Below, piece by piece: positions 8,371-17,034 of a DNA stretch of 64,000 bases. The stretch covers positions 164,500-228,499 of the forward strand of contig JAEZGX010000025.1 of the NCBI GenBank assembly GCA_023416735.1. The letters are read 5' to 3'. The translations under genes were made by a program, and so were the position numbers. Origin of the DNA: Verrucomicrobiota bacterium. GTDB lineage: Bacteria; Verrucomicrobiota; Verrucomicrobiia; Opitutales; Opitutaceae. The notes beneath the pieces were generated by a model. The model was not told the DNA's origin, searched no databases, and saw only the letters and a program-made list of their open reading frames with translations. Each line of letters opens with the position of its first letter. Position 1 is the stretch's first letter.

Positions 8371-10361
8371 CTTTCCAGGGCGGCGAGAACCGCAGCCGCT
8401 TGTTTAGCCCTCGCCGCAGCTACCGAGAATTCGGCTTCTTGCCCAATCTCCTTAGCCGCAGCGTAGGCGGCTTTGTTGTCGTCCAGTCGCTTTCGCCAGA
8501 ACCACGCGTGTTCATGGTCGATTGCGAAGCACCGACACGAAAGACACACGTCGGGTGTGCGGCTGAGATAGTTCGGCTGATCATTCGCCCAGTGGCGGGT
8601 CCCACCCCGGGTATGGCATTGGGCCTCAGATGGGCGGAACTTCACTAGGCATTTTCCTTCATCCAAGAACCACAGCCGAAGGTCATGAGTAATCACCCAC
8701 GCGGTTAGCTTCCTAATGCGTCCGGACCTCGATTTTGATCTACTAAGGGCTCTCAGGTTCTCGCGCTGTTCCTTCAGAAGCGCCGCTCCGCCGCCGATTG
8801 ATGGCTGTTTGCCACTCGACGCTTCGAGCAGATAACGAACGGTCTCGCTGATGCGGTATTGATCGAGTGTCTCCAACTGCGCGGCGTCGTTCTGGAGGTA
8901 AGACTGTTCGGTAACCGCCAGTGACATATGCTTAAACTGCCAGAATATCTCGGGCAGCATCGTCGGGTTCACCTTAAACACGAACTGCGCGAAGGTCGGA
9001 CGCCACTGACGGGGAAGCAGCCGGTGCTTTCCTTTTCCAAAGACGTGGTCCGAAAAGTGATCCAGTGCCACTCGGAGTTGGTCCGTGGTGGGCGGCTTTA
9101 GATGCTCGGGATTGTGTAGGAACCCCTTGTTTCGAGGAAACAAAAACAGATTCCGGTGCCTGACTCGCCAAGGCTCCAATAGCTGTTCGAGGACGATTAC
9201 CGCCCTGACTCCGTGCGGAATGTATGCAGATCCGAGCGGTCTGAGACCGATGACCCACTCGCTCGGCTCTTTTCCGGGCTTCGATTTGGCGACCCAGCCC
9301 TTAAGGTAAAATATCTCAGAAAGGCCGGAGTTCGAAAGCTTCTTTGTTATGCATCGCGGCAAACCATCGTCAGAAATCGGACCGCTTTCGAGCCCACACA
9401 ATTCGTTTGGGCGAATTCCCGTGTTGGACTGGATTGTGATTGAAGCCGCTTCGATCACGAGCCTCACGAGGTTGTAGACGGCGTAGTTAGTCGTGGGGAC
9501 GCCATCTACACTTATATGATGCAACCAGGTCCCAGCGACATTGCGTATCGGCGGGTGCCACGCCTTCGCTTCCCCCGGGATGATGGAAAACTGAAATTCA
9601 GCGGCCACGGCACGCCTAGCGGCCGAGCGGCGTTGTGCGGCGGTAAGCTTCAGGCCTGTTAGGGTCGGGTGGTCATCGGCCTCATAAAGTTGTCTAAGCA
9701 GGTTTATGAGGTCGTCAGCGGGTTGGCCAAGTAGTCGGACCGCTGCATTCAGCAGAGGTATTGCCACCTCGTCTGTGATCGGCGGTGTTTGCGCTTCAAT
9801 ATTGTCGGTTAAGCGCCTCGCCAACCAGTTCGCGCTGTTCGAAAATGGTTGGCGTGGTAGGTGAGGCAGCTGAGCCTGTTTGAAGTGCGGAGTGTGTAGG
9901 AAAAGCCATTCCAGCAATCTGAGCTTTCCATATACTGCGCCTTGTTTCTCCGATCGTCCATTCGTGGCATCCGCGATGTCTTGTGCGTAGTCGGCACATT
10001 CCTCCGGAGTAAGTTGGGAAATGCAGTGCATTTTCCGAGCCGCCATCCAATTCACCAAGGATCTGAGAGCGACCGCGAACGTGCTAATCGATGTGACCTT
10101 GAGATTCCTGCCGGTGAGCGGATCAGCGATGAGCCACCACAGCTGAAGTTTCATGCATAACCGGAGCGTGTTCCATTGTGCCGCGGAGAAACGCCCCCCT
10201 CCTTTTACGTCGAAGTCCCAAGACATTCTTGTCGCCGACGCCTTTTGGCCATCGGTGGGAGATGCAAACTGCCAGGTGTCGTCATCCCAGTTCGAGAACG
10301 TCGAAACCATTGTCGGATGCGCAATTGAAGTGGTGCTGTGAATCTTGTTTTCGGGCTTCAT
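8367..10361 (-). CDS. ginC: Large tyrosine recombinase (GinC-like)
   Basis: This 664-residue protein has a C-terminal phage-integrase fold: the first catalytic arginine in TGIRPNELCGL (R317), then QWRPTFAQF (R454), FKH at H478 and the nucleophile candidate Y488 in TEQSYL. The usual His of the HxxR box is an Arg (R451). A Cys/His-rich tail (CHTRGGTRHW through PDVCLSCRC) follows the catalytic domain. It is the third recombinase of the trio, starting 1 bp after the ginB stop, and should act jointly with GinA and GinB on the island ends. Confidence 0.82.
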   Translation of the reverse strand: MKPENKIHSTTSIAHPTMVSTFSNWDDDTWQFASPTDGQKASATRMSWDFDVKGGGRFSAAQWNTLRLCMKLQLWWLIADPLTGRNLKVTSISTFAVALRSLVNWMAARKMHCISQLTPEECADYAQDIADATNGRSEKQGAVYGKLRLLEWLFLHTPHFKQAQLPHLPRQPFSNSANWLARRLTDNIEAQTPPITDEVAIPLLNAAVRLLGQPADDLINLLRQLYEADDHPTLTGLKLTAAQRRSAARRAVAAEFQFSIIPGEAKAWHPPIRNVAGTWLHHISVDGVPTTNYAVYNLVRLVIEAASITIQSNTGIRPNELCGLESGPISDDGLPRCITKKLSNSGLSEIFYLKGWVAKSKPGKEPSEWVIGLRPLGSAYIPHGVRAVIVLEQLLEPWRVRHRNLFLFPRNKGFLHNPEHLKPPTTDQLRVALDHFSDHVFGKGKHRLLPRQWRPTFAQFVFKVNPTMLPEIFWQFKHMSLAVTEQSYLQNDAAQLETLDQYRISETVRYLLEASSGKQPSIGGGAALLKEQRENLRALSRSKSRSGRIRKLTAWVITHDLRLWFLDEGKCLVKFRPSEAQCHTRGGTRHWANDQPNYLSRTPDVCLSCRCFAIDHEHAWFWRKRLDDNKAAYAAAKEIGQEAEFSVAAARAKQAAAVLAALER

Positions 10362-10362
10362 C

Positions 10363-12198
10363 TCATTCCATGCGAGGTAGCGGTGAGAGCGCGATATTCG
10401 CTGCCGCTCGACGGATCTTGTCCCCGCGAACCAGTGGCAACCATCGTTGTTCTATGGCGCTAAGGACTGGCACCCATACCCCCAGCCAGCGCTGAGGGGG
10501 AACCTCGCGTTGAACCTCGATGATGCGTTCGCGCAATTGATGGAGCCGCGCCAACGCATAGGGAGAGTTGATGTCCAAGTGCGCAAGTGGACAGACGGGA
10601 CATACCCCGTAAGCACAACACAGCTTTCCTTTCGATTGTCCTGGAATCGGGCTGTCGAACGGGTCCAGGCACCTCCATCCCGGCGTCGCGGCTCCCCGAT
10701 CGCCACCCAGCGTTTCTTTTCGTGGATCGATTCGCCCGAACGTTTCGATAGCACGAGACCGCAACTCCGTTACAGATGCTATCGCTTCTTCACCTTGCCG
10801 TTGCTGAGGACCTGACCGCACCGGCGCGTAGTGGCGGTCCCTCGTCGTTTGGGTGTGACCACCGGCGGCCAAGGGAGCCCGGAGATCGCCGGGAAAGAGG
10901 TTGGCAATGTTGTCGAGTCCGGTGAATCGCAGATTGCGGAGCGTGATGTAGGGGAGTTTATGCGATTTGAAAAAGCGCCTCAGATTGTGGCGCCAGACCA
11001 GTGCGGGTTGCGCCGAGAAGCCGGTGCATCGCTTGGCCTCTCCTCCCTCTGGCACGAATAGGAACACGCGATCACGATACTCTGGGCGAGCGGACAAGCG
11101 TATGCGACTCGTCCATTTCTCAATGAACCGGAGGAGTTGTGTCGGGTGGTAGAGGTCTTCTGCGTATGAAAAACTTCTCTGCTTTGGCGATTGTGCTCGG
11201 GCCTTGAAGGGTCTCCAGACCAACCGCCGGTCTCCCAAGACATTCTCTTCTGTGAAGTCCGACCGCTCCGCATTGAGGATGAGACTGGTGTTTCCTTGAT
11301 AGTAAAATCCGAGCAACAGGACAAACGGAACTAAAAGCCTTTGACGCGGCTGGAGTGGAGTTGCCACGCGTAGGTAGCCGTGGTATTTGTTTATGGCTTC
11401 ATCCAAGTGTCTGTTCGCTGCGATAATTTTGGGGCGCTCGGGGATTACACTTGGGAAAAGTCGATTGAGCGCAGCGAGTGCCGTGGGCAGATCTTTGTAG
11501 TCTTCGGGAGATTTGGTTTCCTCGGGCAGCTTCTGCTCCGCGGCGGAGATCGATCGCCAATCTTCATGGTATTGGTTGTGAACTTCGGTAACCTCAGCAG
11601 CACATGCGCGGAGTAGTTTTTCGAAGGCAGTTTGAGGAATGGGTTCTGTTGGTCGCGACGGGCGATTCACCCCTGACCAAGGCGCGGGTCGAATGGTGAG
11701 GTCAGGGCATAAGGCACTCCGCCATGTGCGGTGACGTCGCAGTTCACGAAGAATCTTGCGCACCACGAGGTAATGGTCGTGGCGTGTCGAAACGTGCCAT
11801 TTTGCGGTCCCGTCCACTTCCGTGGTGTCCAGCCACCTAAGGAAATCGTTGACCACCGTTGTGGTAATGTCGGATAGGGCAAACGATGGGTCTGCGTTGA
11901 TCGATGAGAGATAGGCAAACCATCCTGCCGTTAGGGATACCACGACTGCACCTCGACTCCGCGGCGTCTTACCAGGAGCCCACGAAAGAAAACCGTCAAT
12001 AAACGGCCGAGCGAGGTTGGGCCACCGCATCCATCGGGCGACGTTTATCGACTGCGTGCCGCCGAGGACTCGTGCGTCCCGAATGATGATATGAGAATCG
12101 CGAAGTTCGCCGAACGACAACGAAGCCGTCGACTGATCATTCCGCGATAGTTGGTCGTAGCGGAGTGGCCTGGGCATGGTCGTAGTTGGCAGTGGCAA
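10363..12198 (-). CDS. ginB: Large tyrosine recombinase-like protein (GinB-like)
   Basis: This 611-residue protein aligns with the integrase fold through RNLRFTGLDNIA and GGHTQTTRDRHYA, the latter carrying the second histidine and the tyrosine. The first catalytic arginine position reads QGNTSLILNAE, so Arg I appears lost, and HxxR reads RNLR. A cysteine cluster CCAYGVCPVC lies near the C-terminus. It may be a structural partner rather than a strand-cleaving enzyme. The frame opens with TTG at 12198, 1 bp after the ginA stop; an ATG at 12177 is the alternative start. Confidence 0.78.
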   Translation of the reverse strand: MPLPTTTMPRPLRYDQLSRNDQSTASLSFGELRDSHIIIRDARVLGGTQSINVARWMRWPNLARPFIDGFLSWAPGKTPRSRGAVVVSLTAGWFAYLSSINADPSFALSDITTTVVNDFLRWLDTTEVDGTAKWHVSTRHDHYLVVRKILRELRRHRTWRSALCPDLTIRPAPWSGVNRPSRPTEPIPQTAFEKLLRACAAEVTEVHNQYHEDWRSISAAEQKLPEETKSPEDYKDLPTALAALNRLFPSVIPERPKIIAANRHLDEAINKYHGYLRVATPLQPRQRLLVPFVLLLGFYYQGNTSLILNAERSDFTEENVLGDRRLVWRPFKARAQSPKQRSFSYAEDLYHPTQLLRFIEKWTSRIRLSARPEYRDRVFLFVPEGGEAKRCTGFSAQPALVWRHNLRRFFKSHKLPYITLRNLRFTGLDNIANLFPGDLRAPLAAGGHTQTTRDRHYAPVRSGPQQRQGEEAIASVTELRSRAIETFGRIDPRKETLGGDRGAATPGWRCLDPFDSPIPGQSKGKLCCAYGVCPVCPLAHLDINSPYALARLHQLRERIIEVQREVPPQRWLGVWVPVLSAIEQRWLPLVRGDKIRRAAANIALSPLPRME

Positions 12199-12199
12199 C

Positions 12200-13567
12200 C
12201 TAGACGGGCCCTTCGCCGGGATCGGCTATGATCTGGTGAAGGTAGTCGACGGCATATTTATTCGAGACCGAAAGCTCATATTCCGCCGTCGCCTTCAGAT
12301 AGATATTTAGTGTGGTGGTCAGGTGCGCGTGACCGAGTATCGCCTGAATAATTTTCCACGGCTCCGGATTTCCCAACGAGCGCTCCGCATAGTAGCGCCA
12401 AATGGCGAAGGTGTGGCGGAGGCAATGTGGCGTGAATGTATGCGTAGTGAGTTCGGTTGGGTGTCCCGTTTGGAGATCGTAGTTGAGACGCGGACGAATG
12501 AGCCGGGCCTTCTTCACAGCCCGATTGAAGCGGTCTCTGAAAAAAGCCGGCTTGAGCGGACGACCTTGTGTTCTCGTCGCATCTCTTCCGTTCAAGAATA
12601 GCGGGGCGGAACGACTGGTCTCCGAGGCCTTGGCGACAACAGGCCTGTGCCGTTCAAGATACTGCTTCAGCTGGTGTATTACGAATGTGGGCACCGGAAC
12701 GCTTCGTGGCTTGTTCCCCTTCGTTGCCGTGAGGCGAAGGTAGGCCACCCCATTCTTCGAAGATGCAATATCGTCCAGCGCGTCGACATGGGCAATGGTA
12801 AGTGAAAGGGCTTCCGAGATTCGGATCCCAGTGGTTACCATTAGATCGCAGACCAGACGGAAGGGGGTTGCCCCATGAATGCTTTTTTTATCGGTGAGTT
12901 TCGGCCCGAGCCCGTCAGCCACTTTGCGATATTCTTTCGGTGAGAAGCACCGGACCTCGCTCCAACTTGTAGTATCTCGCCTCGGCATAATTTCGTCTCG
13001 CTTCCAACCTCGCGGATATAGTCCGGCGAGATATCTGGGGCGCCCTGGTGCGGCGCTGGCGACGCCCTCGTCATCGTCAGTGATTGCGAGGTTGCAGAGC
13101 TTGTTGTGCTTCGCCCACGCATAGAACTTGATCAGGGTGGAAAGACGCCTGCGAATGGTTTGCCGTCGGAACGGGCGGTGCGTGTGCGGCGAGATGGCTA
13201 TCAGCATGCTATTCCGGTATTCTTCGACGTCGGTTTGCTCGGCGCGGTCCCAGTTCAGTCCTTTGAACGAGAGGTATTCCCACCAATCTTTCAGATCCGC
13301 CGCTATCGCGGAGGCGCTGTTCTTCCGAAGGAGTTCGCCCGGCCGACGCGCTGGTTCTCGTGTTACTCGGGCGAACCAGAAGCCAAGAAACCTAGCAACC
13401 GGCTCGATTAACTCAGGAACGGAATCCGTGAACCGAACGAGGAAGGGAAACCCGTTCGGAGCCGAATACGGCTCCAACTCAGGATCCCGTATCTGCACAG
13501 CGTTGAACAGGCGGTGCTCAATTACGGGCGCAACGAATTCCAAGGCGGTGGTCAATAGCGACCTCAC
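12200..13567 (-). CDS. ginA: Tyrosine recombinase with complete catalytic set (GinA-like)
   Basis: This 455-residue integrase has the full active site: R249 (TGIRISEALSL), K284, H381 and R384 (HCLRHTFA), H413 (LGHAHLTTT) and Y423 (NIYLKA). An N-terminal SAM-like core-binding domain spans about residues 60-190. It is the terminal gene of the island and the first of the four-gene operon, and starts at GTG. It is the best candidate for the enzyme that cuts and rejoins the attachment sites. It lies about 380 bp inside the host/island junction. Confidence 0.9.
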   Translation of the reverse strand: MRSLLTTALEFVAPVIEHRLFNAVQIRDPELEPYSAPNGFPFLVRFTDSVPELIEPVARFLGFWFARVTREPARRPGELLRKNSASAIAADLKDWWEYLSFKGLNWDRAEQTDVEEYRNSMLIAISPHTHRPFRRQTIRRRLSTLIKFYAWAKHNKLCNLAITDDDEGVASAAPGRPRYLAGLYPRGWKRDEIMPRRDTTSWSEVRCFSPKEYRKVADGLGPKLTDKKSIHGATPFRLVCDLMVTTGIRISEALSLTIAHVDALDDIASSKNGVAYLRLTATKGNKPRSVPVPTFVIHQLKQYLERHRPVVAKASETSRSAPLFLNGRDATRTQGRPLKPAFFRDRFNRAVKKARLIRPRLNYDLQTGHPTELTTHTFTPHCLRHTFAIWRYYAERSLGNPEPWKIIQAILGHAHLTTTLNIYLKATAEYELSVSNKYAVDYLHQIIADPGEGPV

Positions 13568-13595
13568 CTGCCTGGCCCGCCGTGCATGTCAAGAC

Positions 13596-13625
13596 TTATT
13601 ATATCGTAAGATAATAACCAGCAAA
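13596..13625 (-). promoter_or_regulatory. Probable gin operon promoter overlapping an inverted repeat
   Basis: On the minus strand TATAAT (13603-13598) forms a good -10 box, with TTTGCT about 16 bp upstream as a weak -35. The segment is an inverted repeat TTATTAT-N8-ATAATAA at 13596-13617. Overlap of the -10 with the palindrome suggests that a recombinase or a regulator can shut off its own operon. This is inference from sequence. Confidence 0.45.
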
Positions 13626-13946
13626 AAGTAACGGTGTCTAAGTGCAACCCTAAAATGTCTGGTTGTCCCACTTTTATCGGGTTCTATGTCGCTTCTCTTC
13701 GCCGGATAATGATGGGCACTTGTTCCTATAGGATACGCTCGTTTCCCGCGCCGCGAATAACCTCAAAAGCAGTTTGTAGGTTTAGAGGTAGGGGGAGGAG
13801 GGGCTGCGCCCCTCACTCCCCCCACACCCCCCTTCTCCCCGATTCCTTTGGAATCTTTTCAAACCCCGAACCGGAGGGGAGCTTTGCTCCCCTACACCCC
13901 CTCAAAGTCACGGCCAGGGTGAACAGTTATGTGTTAATAATATAAC
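13618..13946. other. Non-coding right end of the island with three short hairpins
   Basis: No convincing gene is present. Three perfect hairpins with 3-nt loops follow each other: GAGGGGC-TGC-GCCCCTC (13798-13814), GATTCC-TTT-GGAATC (13841-13855) and AGGGGAGC-TTT-GCTCCCCT (13875-13893), separated by C-rich tracts. An AT-rich end follows, with a weak repeat GTTAT-N11-ATAAC (13926-13946) abutting the host sequence. This is where recombinase binding sites and the attachment core would be expected. Confidence 0.55.
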
Positions 13947-14195
13947 GTGTTCGCAGCCGCGGTAGCAGTTGAAGCCGTAGGCGAAGCCGACGTCGGGACT
14001 GTCGTTTTTGGTGAGGAGGGATTCGGTGGCGTCGTGGAAGAACTGCGTGCGGGGCGAGGGGCGTTCGTCGTCGGGGCAGTCATGGGAGAACTCCGGGGCG
14101 GCTTCGATGTGGAGCCGTTCGAAACGGTTGGGGGGATTGATGCTCGCGCCGCGGCCGGCGATGGCGGCGCCGGGAGAGAGGGCGGATGTGTTCAT
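13947..14195 (-). pseudogene. 5' remnant of host SplB-like radical SAM gene interrupted by the island
   Basis: The first 83 codons are closely related to the intact gene at 5561-6625 (shared ESLLTKNDSPDVGF and YRGCEH segments). Homology stops abruptly after CEH, in the middle of the CxxxCxxC iron-sulfur motif, and the frame runs 12 codons into island DNA to a stop at 13908. The rest of the gene should be at the unseen left end of the island. A LexA box overlaps its ATG, so the promoter and operator remain but would drive transcription into the island. Confidence 0.88.
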
Positions 14196-14203
14196 GCGAA
14201 CAC
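14188..14203. promoter_or_regulatory. LexA box (GTGTTC-N4-GAACAC) at the interrupted radical SAM gene
   Basis: The plus strand reads GTGTTC ATGC GAACAC, a perfect palindrome overlapping the ATG of the remnant at 14195. It matches the Verrucomicrobia LexA motif TGTTC-N4-GAACA and is nearly identical to the box at 5553-5568. SplB-like genes head SOS mutagenesis operons in some members of this phylum, which supports the assignment. Confidence 0.72.
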
Positions 14204-14344
14204 CTGAGAAGCGTTTGTCGCCGTAGGCAAACGCAGGCTGCGCGTGGTGTGTTAAGGTGGTGATTGGAGCGCGAATGCGCGCGAATTTTCTGGAAGGATT
14301 TGCGCTGGCACGACGGCGCGGGTTGGGTGTCGCACCTCGCGAAT

Positions 14345-15193
14345 ATGAGACTTTTCTTCGTAATTCTGGCGGCGGTAGTGGGTCTGACGGGCGTTGGTTT
14401 TGCGCAAAGCGAGACGCTGGCGGAGCGGCGGTTGAAGGAACTCATCGGCCGGCAGAAGGAGTTGCTGGCGGAAGCGGCGAAGGAGAATCCGCATTTTGAC
14501 GAAAGTAATTTTCGACTGCAGATGGAGCAGCTCGCGAGCGGCTATGAGGAGTGGTTGCGAGCGAATCCGAAGAGCGCGGAAGGTTACGCGGCTTATGGGT
14601 ATTTGTTGAGCAAGCTGGATCAGCGGAAGCACGCGATCGCAATGCTGATGAAGGCGAACCAGCTGGATCCGGACCTGCCGCTGGTGAAGAACCAGATCGG
14701 CAACTGGCTCGCGGAGGAAGGGCGGCCGCTGGATGCGGTGTCGTATTTTATGGCGGCGATCAAACTGGCGCCGGAGGAGCCGCTTTATCACTACCAACTC
14801 GGGACCTTGTTGTATGAGGCGCGGGATGAGTTCTTGAAGTCGGGCGAGTGGCAGCAAGCGGCGATTGATCGGGCGATTCACGAGGCGTTCAAGCAGGCGG
14901 CGGAGCTGGCGCCGGATAGGATTGAGTTCACGTATCGGCACGCGGAATCGTTTTATCACAAGGATCCGCCGGATTGGGAAAGTGCGCTGGCGGCGTGGCG
15001 GGCGTTGGAGGAGGCGGCGCCGACGGCGATTGAGCGCGAGACGATGCGGCTGCACATTGCGAATGTGTTGGGGAAGATGGGACGGGTGGAAGAAGGGCGG
15101 GCGGTGCTGGAGGATGTGAAAGAGGAGGCGCTGCAGCCGCAGAAAGGGAGATTGCTAAAGCAGTGGGCGGCGCGGGCGGAGAAAGCGGAGTGA
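14345..15193 (+). CDS. Secreted tetratricopeptide-repeat protein
   Basis: The 282-residue product has a cleavable signal peptide (MRLFFVILAAVVGLTGVGFAQ) and then helical TPR-type units from about residue 60 to 270, with phrases such as PKSAEGYAAYGYLLSKLDQ and LAPEEPLYHYQLGTLLYE. It should be periplasmic and mediate protein contacts; the partner is unknown. The ATG at 14345 is chosen because the signal peptide begins there, although the frame is open upstream to 14264. It lies just outside the island, on the opposite strand to the interrupted gene. Confidence 0.75.
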   Translation: MRLFFVILAAVVGLTGVGFAQSETLAERRLKELIGRQKELLAEAAKENPHFDESNFRLQMEQLASGYEEWLRANPKSAEGYAAYGYLLSKLDQRKHAIAMLMKANQLDPDLPLVKNQIGNWLAEEGRPLDAVSYFMAAIKLAPEEPLYHYQLGTLLYEARDEFLKSGEWQQAAIDRAIHEAFKQAAELAPDRIEFTYRHAESFYHKDPPDWESALAAWRALEEAAPTAIERETMRLHIANVLGKMGRVEEGRAVLEDVKEEALQPQKGRLLKQWAARAEKAE

Positions 15194-15263
15194 GAACCGC
15201 GAGGATGATCGGAAGGGCTTTGTTGCCAAACGGCGGAACACCGCGCCAAGCTGCGCGCCTGCC

Positions 15264-16097
15264 ATGATGCTCGACTCTCTCGAACGCCGGTTTGGCCGGC
15301 TCGCCATTCCGAATATCACGCTGTATCTGATCATCGGGCAGGCGTTCGTGTTTTTTGCGGCGATGTTCCGGTTGGTGGATCTCAGCTTGTTTCCGTTGCT
15401 GGGGTTGTTGGTGCGGGAAGGCGAGTGGTGGAGGTTGGTGACGTTCCTGTTCATGCCGCCGCCGGTGAACATGAACAGCATGTTGAGCCTGGTTTTCCTG
15501 CCGTTTGCCTGGTGGATCTTTTATCTGATGGGGACCGCGCTCGAGCACTACTGGGGCGCGTTTCGCTACAATGTGTTTCTGCTCGTGGGGGTGGTGCTGA
15601 CGATTGTCGCGGCGTTTCTGGCGCCGGCCTCATGGGCAACGAATGCGTTTCTGGCGGGTTCGGTGTTTCTGGCGTTTGCATGGCTGAATCCGGATTTCGA
15701 GCTGTCGCTGTTCTTCATCCTGCCGATCAAGGTCAAGTGGCTGGCGCTGGTGACGTGGTTGTATTATGGATACCGCTTCGTGGGTGGCGATTGGGGCACG
15801 CGGTGGCTGGTGCTGGCGTCGGTGTCGAACTTCCTGTTGTTTTTCGGCGGCGATATCGTGAACACGATTCGCTTTCGTCGGCGGACGCGCGCGATGCAGG
15901 CGCGGCGCACGGCGGAGGAGAAGCGGGCGGCGGTGGAGCCGCGGCATCGGTGTCATGTTTGCGGCAAGACCGATCTGACGAATCCGGAGATGGATTTTCG
16001 CTACTGTTCGAAATGTGCGGGCGATCAGTGCTATTGCCCGGAGCATATTTTCAACCACGAGCATGTGGTGGAGGAGAGCGGGGAGTCGAAAGGGTGA
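15264..16097 (+). CDS. Rhomboid-like membrane protein with C-terminal zinc ribbon
   Basis: The 277-residue protein has about six hydrophobic segments between residues 20 and 205 and the rhomboid/derlin-like phrase MGTALEHYWGAFRYN. I cannot find the GxSG serine motif or its paired histidine, so it is probably a proteolytically inactive rhomboid relative. The tail carries cysteine pairs CHVCGKTD, YCSKC and CYCPEH, consistent with a zinc-binding domain in the cytoplasm. The downstream prmB begins 7 bp after its stop, suggesting co-transcription. Confidence 0.72.
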   Translation: MMLDSLERRFGRLAIPNITLYLIIGQAFVFFAAMFRLVDLSLFPLLGLLVREGEWWRLVTFLFMPPPVNMNSMLSLVFLPFAWWIFYLMGTALEHYWGAFRYNVFLLVGVVLTIVAAFLAPASWATNAFLAGSVFLAFAWLNPDFELSLFFILPIKVKWLALVTWLYYGYRFVGGDWGTRWLVLASVSNFLLFFGGDIVNTIRFRRRTRAMQARRTAEEKRAAVEPRHRCHVCGKTDLTNPEMDFRYCSKCAGDQCYCPEHIFNHEHVVEESGESKG

Positions 16098-16104
16098 GGC
16101 GGAC

Positions 16105-17034
16105 GTGAAGCGGGAAAAGGCGGAACGCGCTACGGTGGGCGAGTGGCTGGGTTGGGCGGAGCGGACGTATGAGCGCGAAAAGGTCGCGCTCGGACAGGTG
16201 GCGACGAATGCGCATGACGAGGCGCTTTATCTGTTGCTGCGAACGTTGGGACTTTCGCTGGAAAGCGACGCGGGGGTGTTGGAGCGGAAAGTGAGCGCGG
16301 CGGAGCGGGTGACGCTGGAGGAGGTGTTCAGAAAACGGATACACGAGCGCGTGCCGGCGGCGTATCTGACGAAGGAGGCGTGGCTGGGAGAGTTGCGGTT
16401 TTACGTGGATGAACGGGTGATCATTCCGCGGAGTTATTTTCTGGAGATCATTCCCCGGTTGGCGGCGGGGGGCACGGCGGCGGGGTCGGGAGACCCCGCC
16501 CTACAGCGGAACAAGGTGCGGCGGGTGGTGGATGTTTGCACGGGGTCGGGGTGCTTGGCCGTGTTGTTGGCGCATGCCTTTCCGAAGGCGCAGGTGGAGG
16601 GGATCGATTTATCGCGCGAGGCGCTGGACGTGGCGCGGATCAATGTGCGCGAACACGAATTGGAGAAGCGCGTGCGGTTGTGGGAGAGCGACGTGTTCGA
16701 TGCGGTGCCGCCGGCGAAGTATGATCTGATTCTCAGCAATCCGCCGTATGAACCCAGCGCGCTGGTCGATGCGCAGGATCCGGAGTTTGCGGCGGAGCCG
16801 CGGATGGCGCACGACGGTGGCGTCGATGGGATGGCGATTGTGCGAAAGCTGCTGCGTCAGGCACGCGAGCGGCTGACGCCGGGAGGCATCGTGGTCGTCG
16901 AGGTCGGCGGACTGCGACGCGCGATCGACAAGGAATTTGCGGCGTTGCAGCCGGAGTGGCTCGCGACCGAAGACGGAAGCGATTGCGTGTTTTTGGTGCG
17001 CGAGGAGCGCTTGCGCCGCGGCCTACGGGGCTGA
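16105..17034 (+). CDS. prmB: PrmB, 50S ribosomal protein L3 N5-glutamine methyltransferase
   Basis: The 309-residue SAM-dependent methyltransferase has the PrmB-type N-terminal helical domain with AAYLTKEAWLGELRFYVDERV, the glycine-rich SAM loop CTGSGCLAV and the catalytic NPPYEPS motif. PrmB methylates a glutamine of ribosomal protein L3. The AYLTxEAW and FYVDERVxxPRS phrases distinguish PrmB from PrmC. The GTG at 16105 is preferred, since the frame upstream of it is only the overlap with the previous gene. It ends tail to tail with the rhodanese gene, overlapping by 12 bp. Confidence 0.88.
   Translation: MKREKAERATVGEWLGWAERTYEREKVALGQVATNAHDEALYLLLRTLGLSLESDAGVLERKVSAAERVTLEEVFRKRIHERVPAAYLTKEAWLGELRFYVDERVIIPRSYFLEIIPRLAAGGTAAGSGDPALQRNKVRRVVDVCTGSGCLAVLLAHAFPKAQVEGIDLSREALDVARINVREHELEKRVRLWESDVFDAVPPAKYDLILSNPPYEPSALVDAQDPEFAAEPRMAHDGGVDGMAIVRKLLRQARERLTPGGIVVVEVGGLRRAIDKEFAALQPEWLATEDGSDCVFLVREERLRRGLRG

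Larger units (their letters stand above)
1..13946. mobile_element. GInt-type genomic island carrying a Dnd system (left end outside window)
   Basis: The island is bounded on the right by the point where a host radical SAM gene is cut (13946/13947) and continues past the left edge of the window. The terminal operon on the minus strand encodes three large tyrosine recombinases followed by a small basic protein, the ginABCD layout that defines GInt islands. Cargo seen here is dndA, dndB, dndC, part of dndD, a radical SAM gene, a metallophosphoesterase and an Xre/ParS antitoxin-like gene. Base composition is visibly lower in GC than the 14-55 kb region. The right junction is inferred from loss of homology to the radical SAM family; the left junction is unseen. 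Confidence 0.8.

Noticed and set aside
13798..13893. The three hairpins at the island end as an attC site
   Set aside because: They lack RYYYAAC and GTTRRRY cores and an L''/L' arrangement; they are simple short hairpins.
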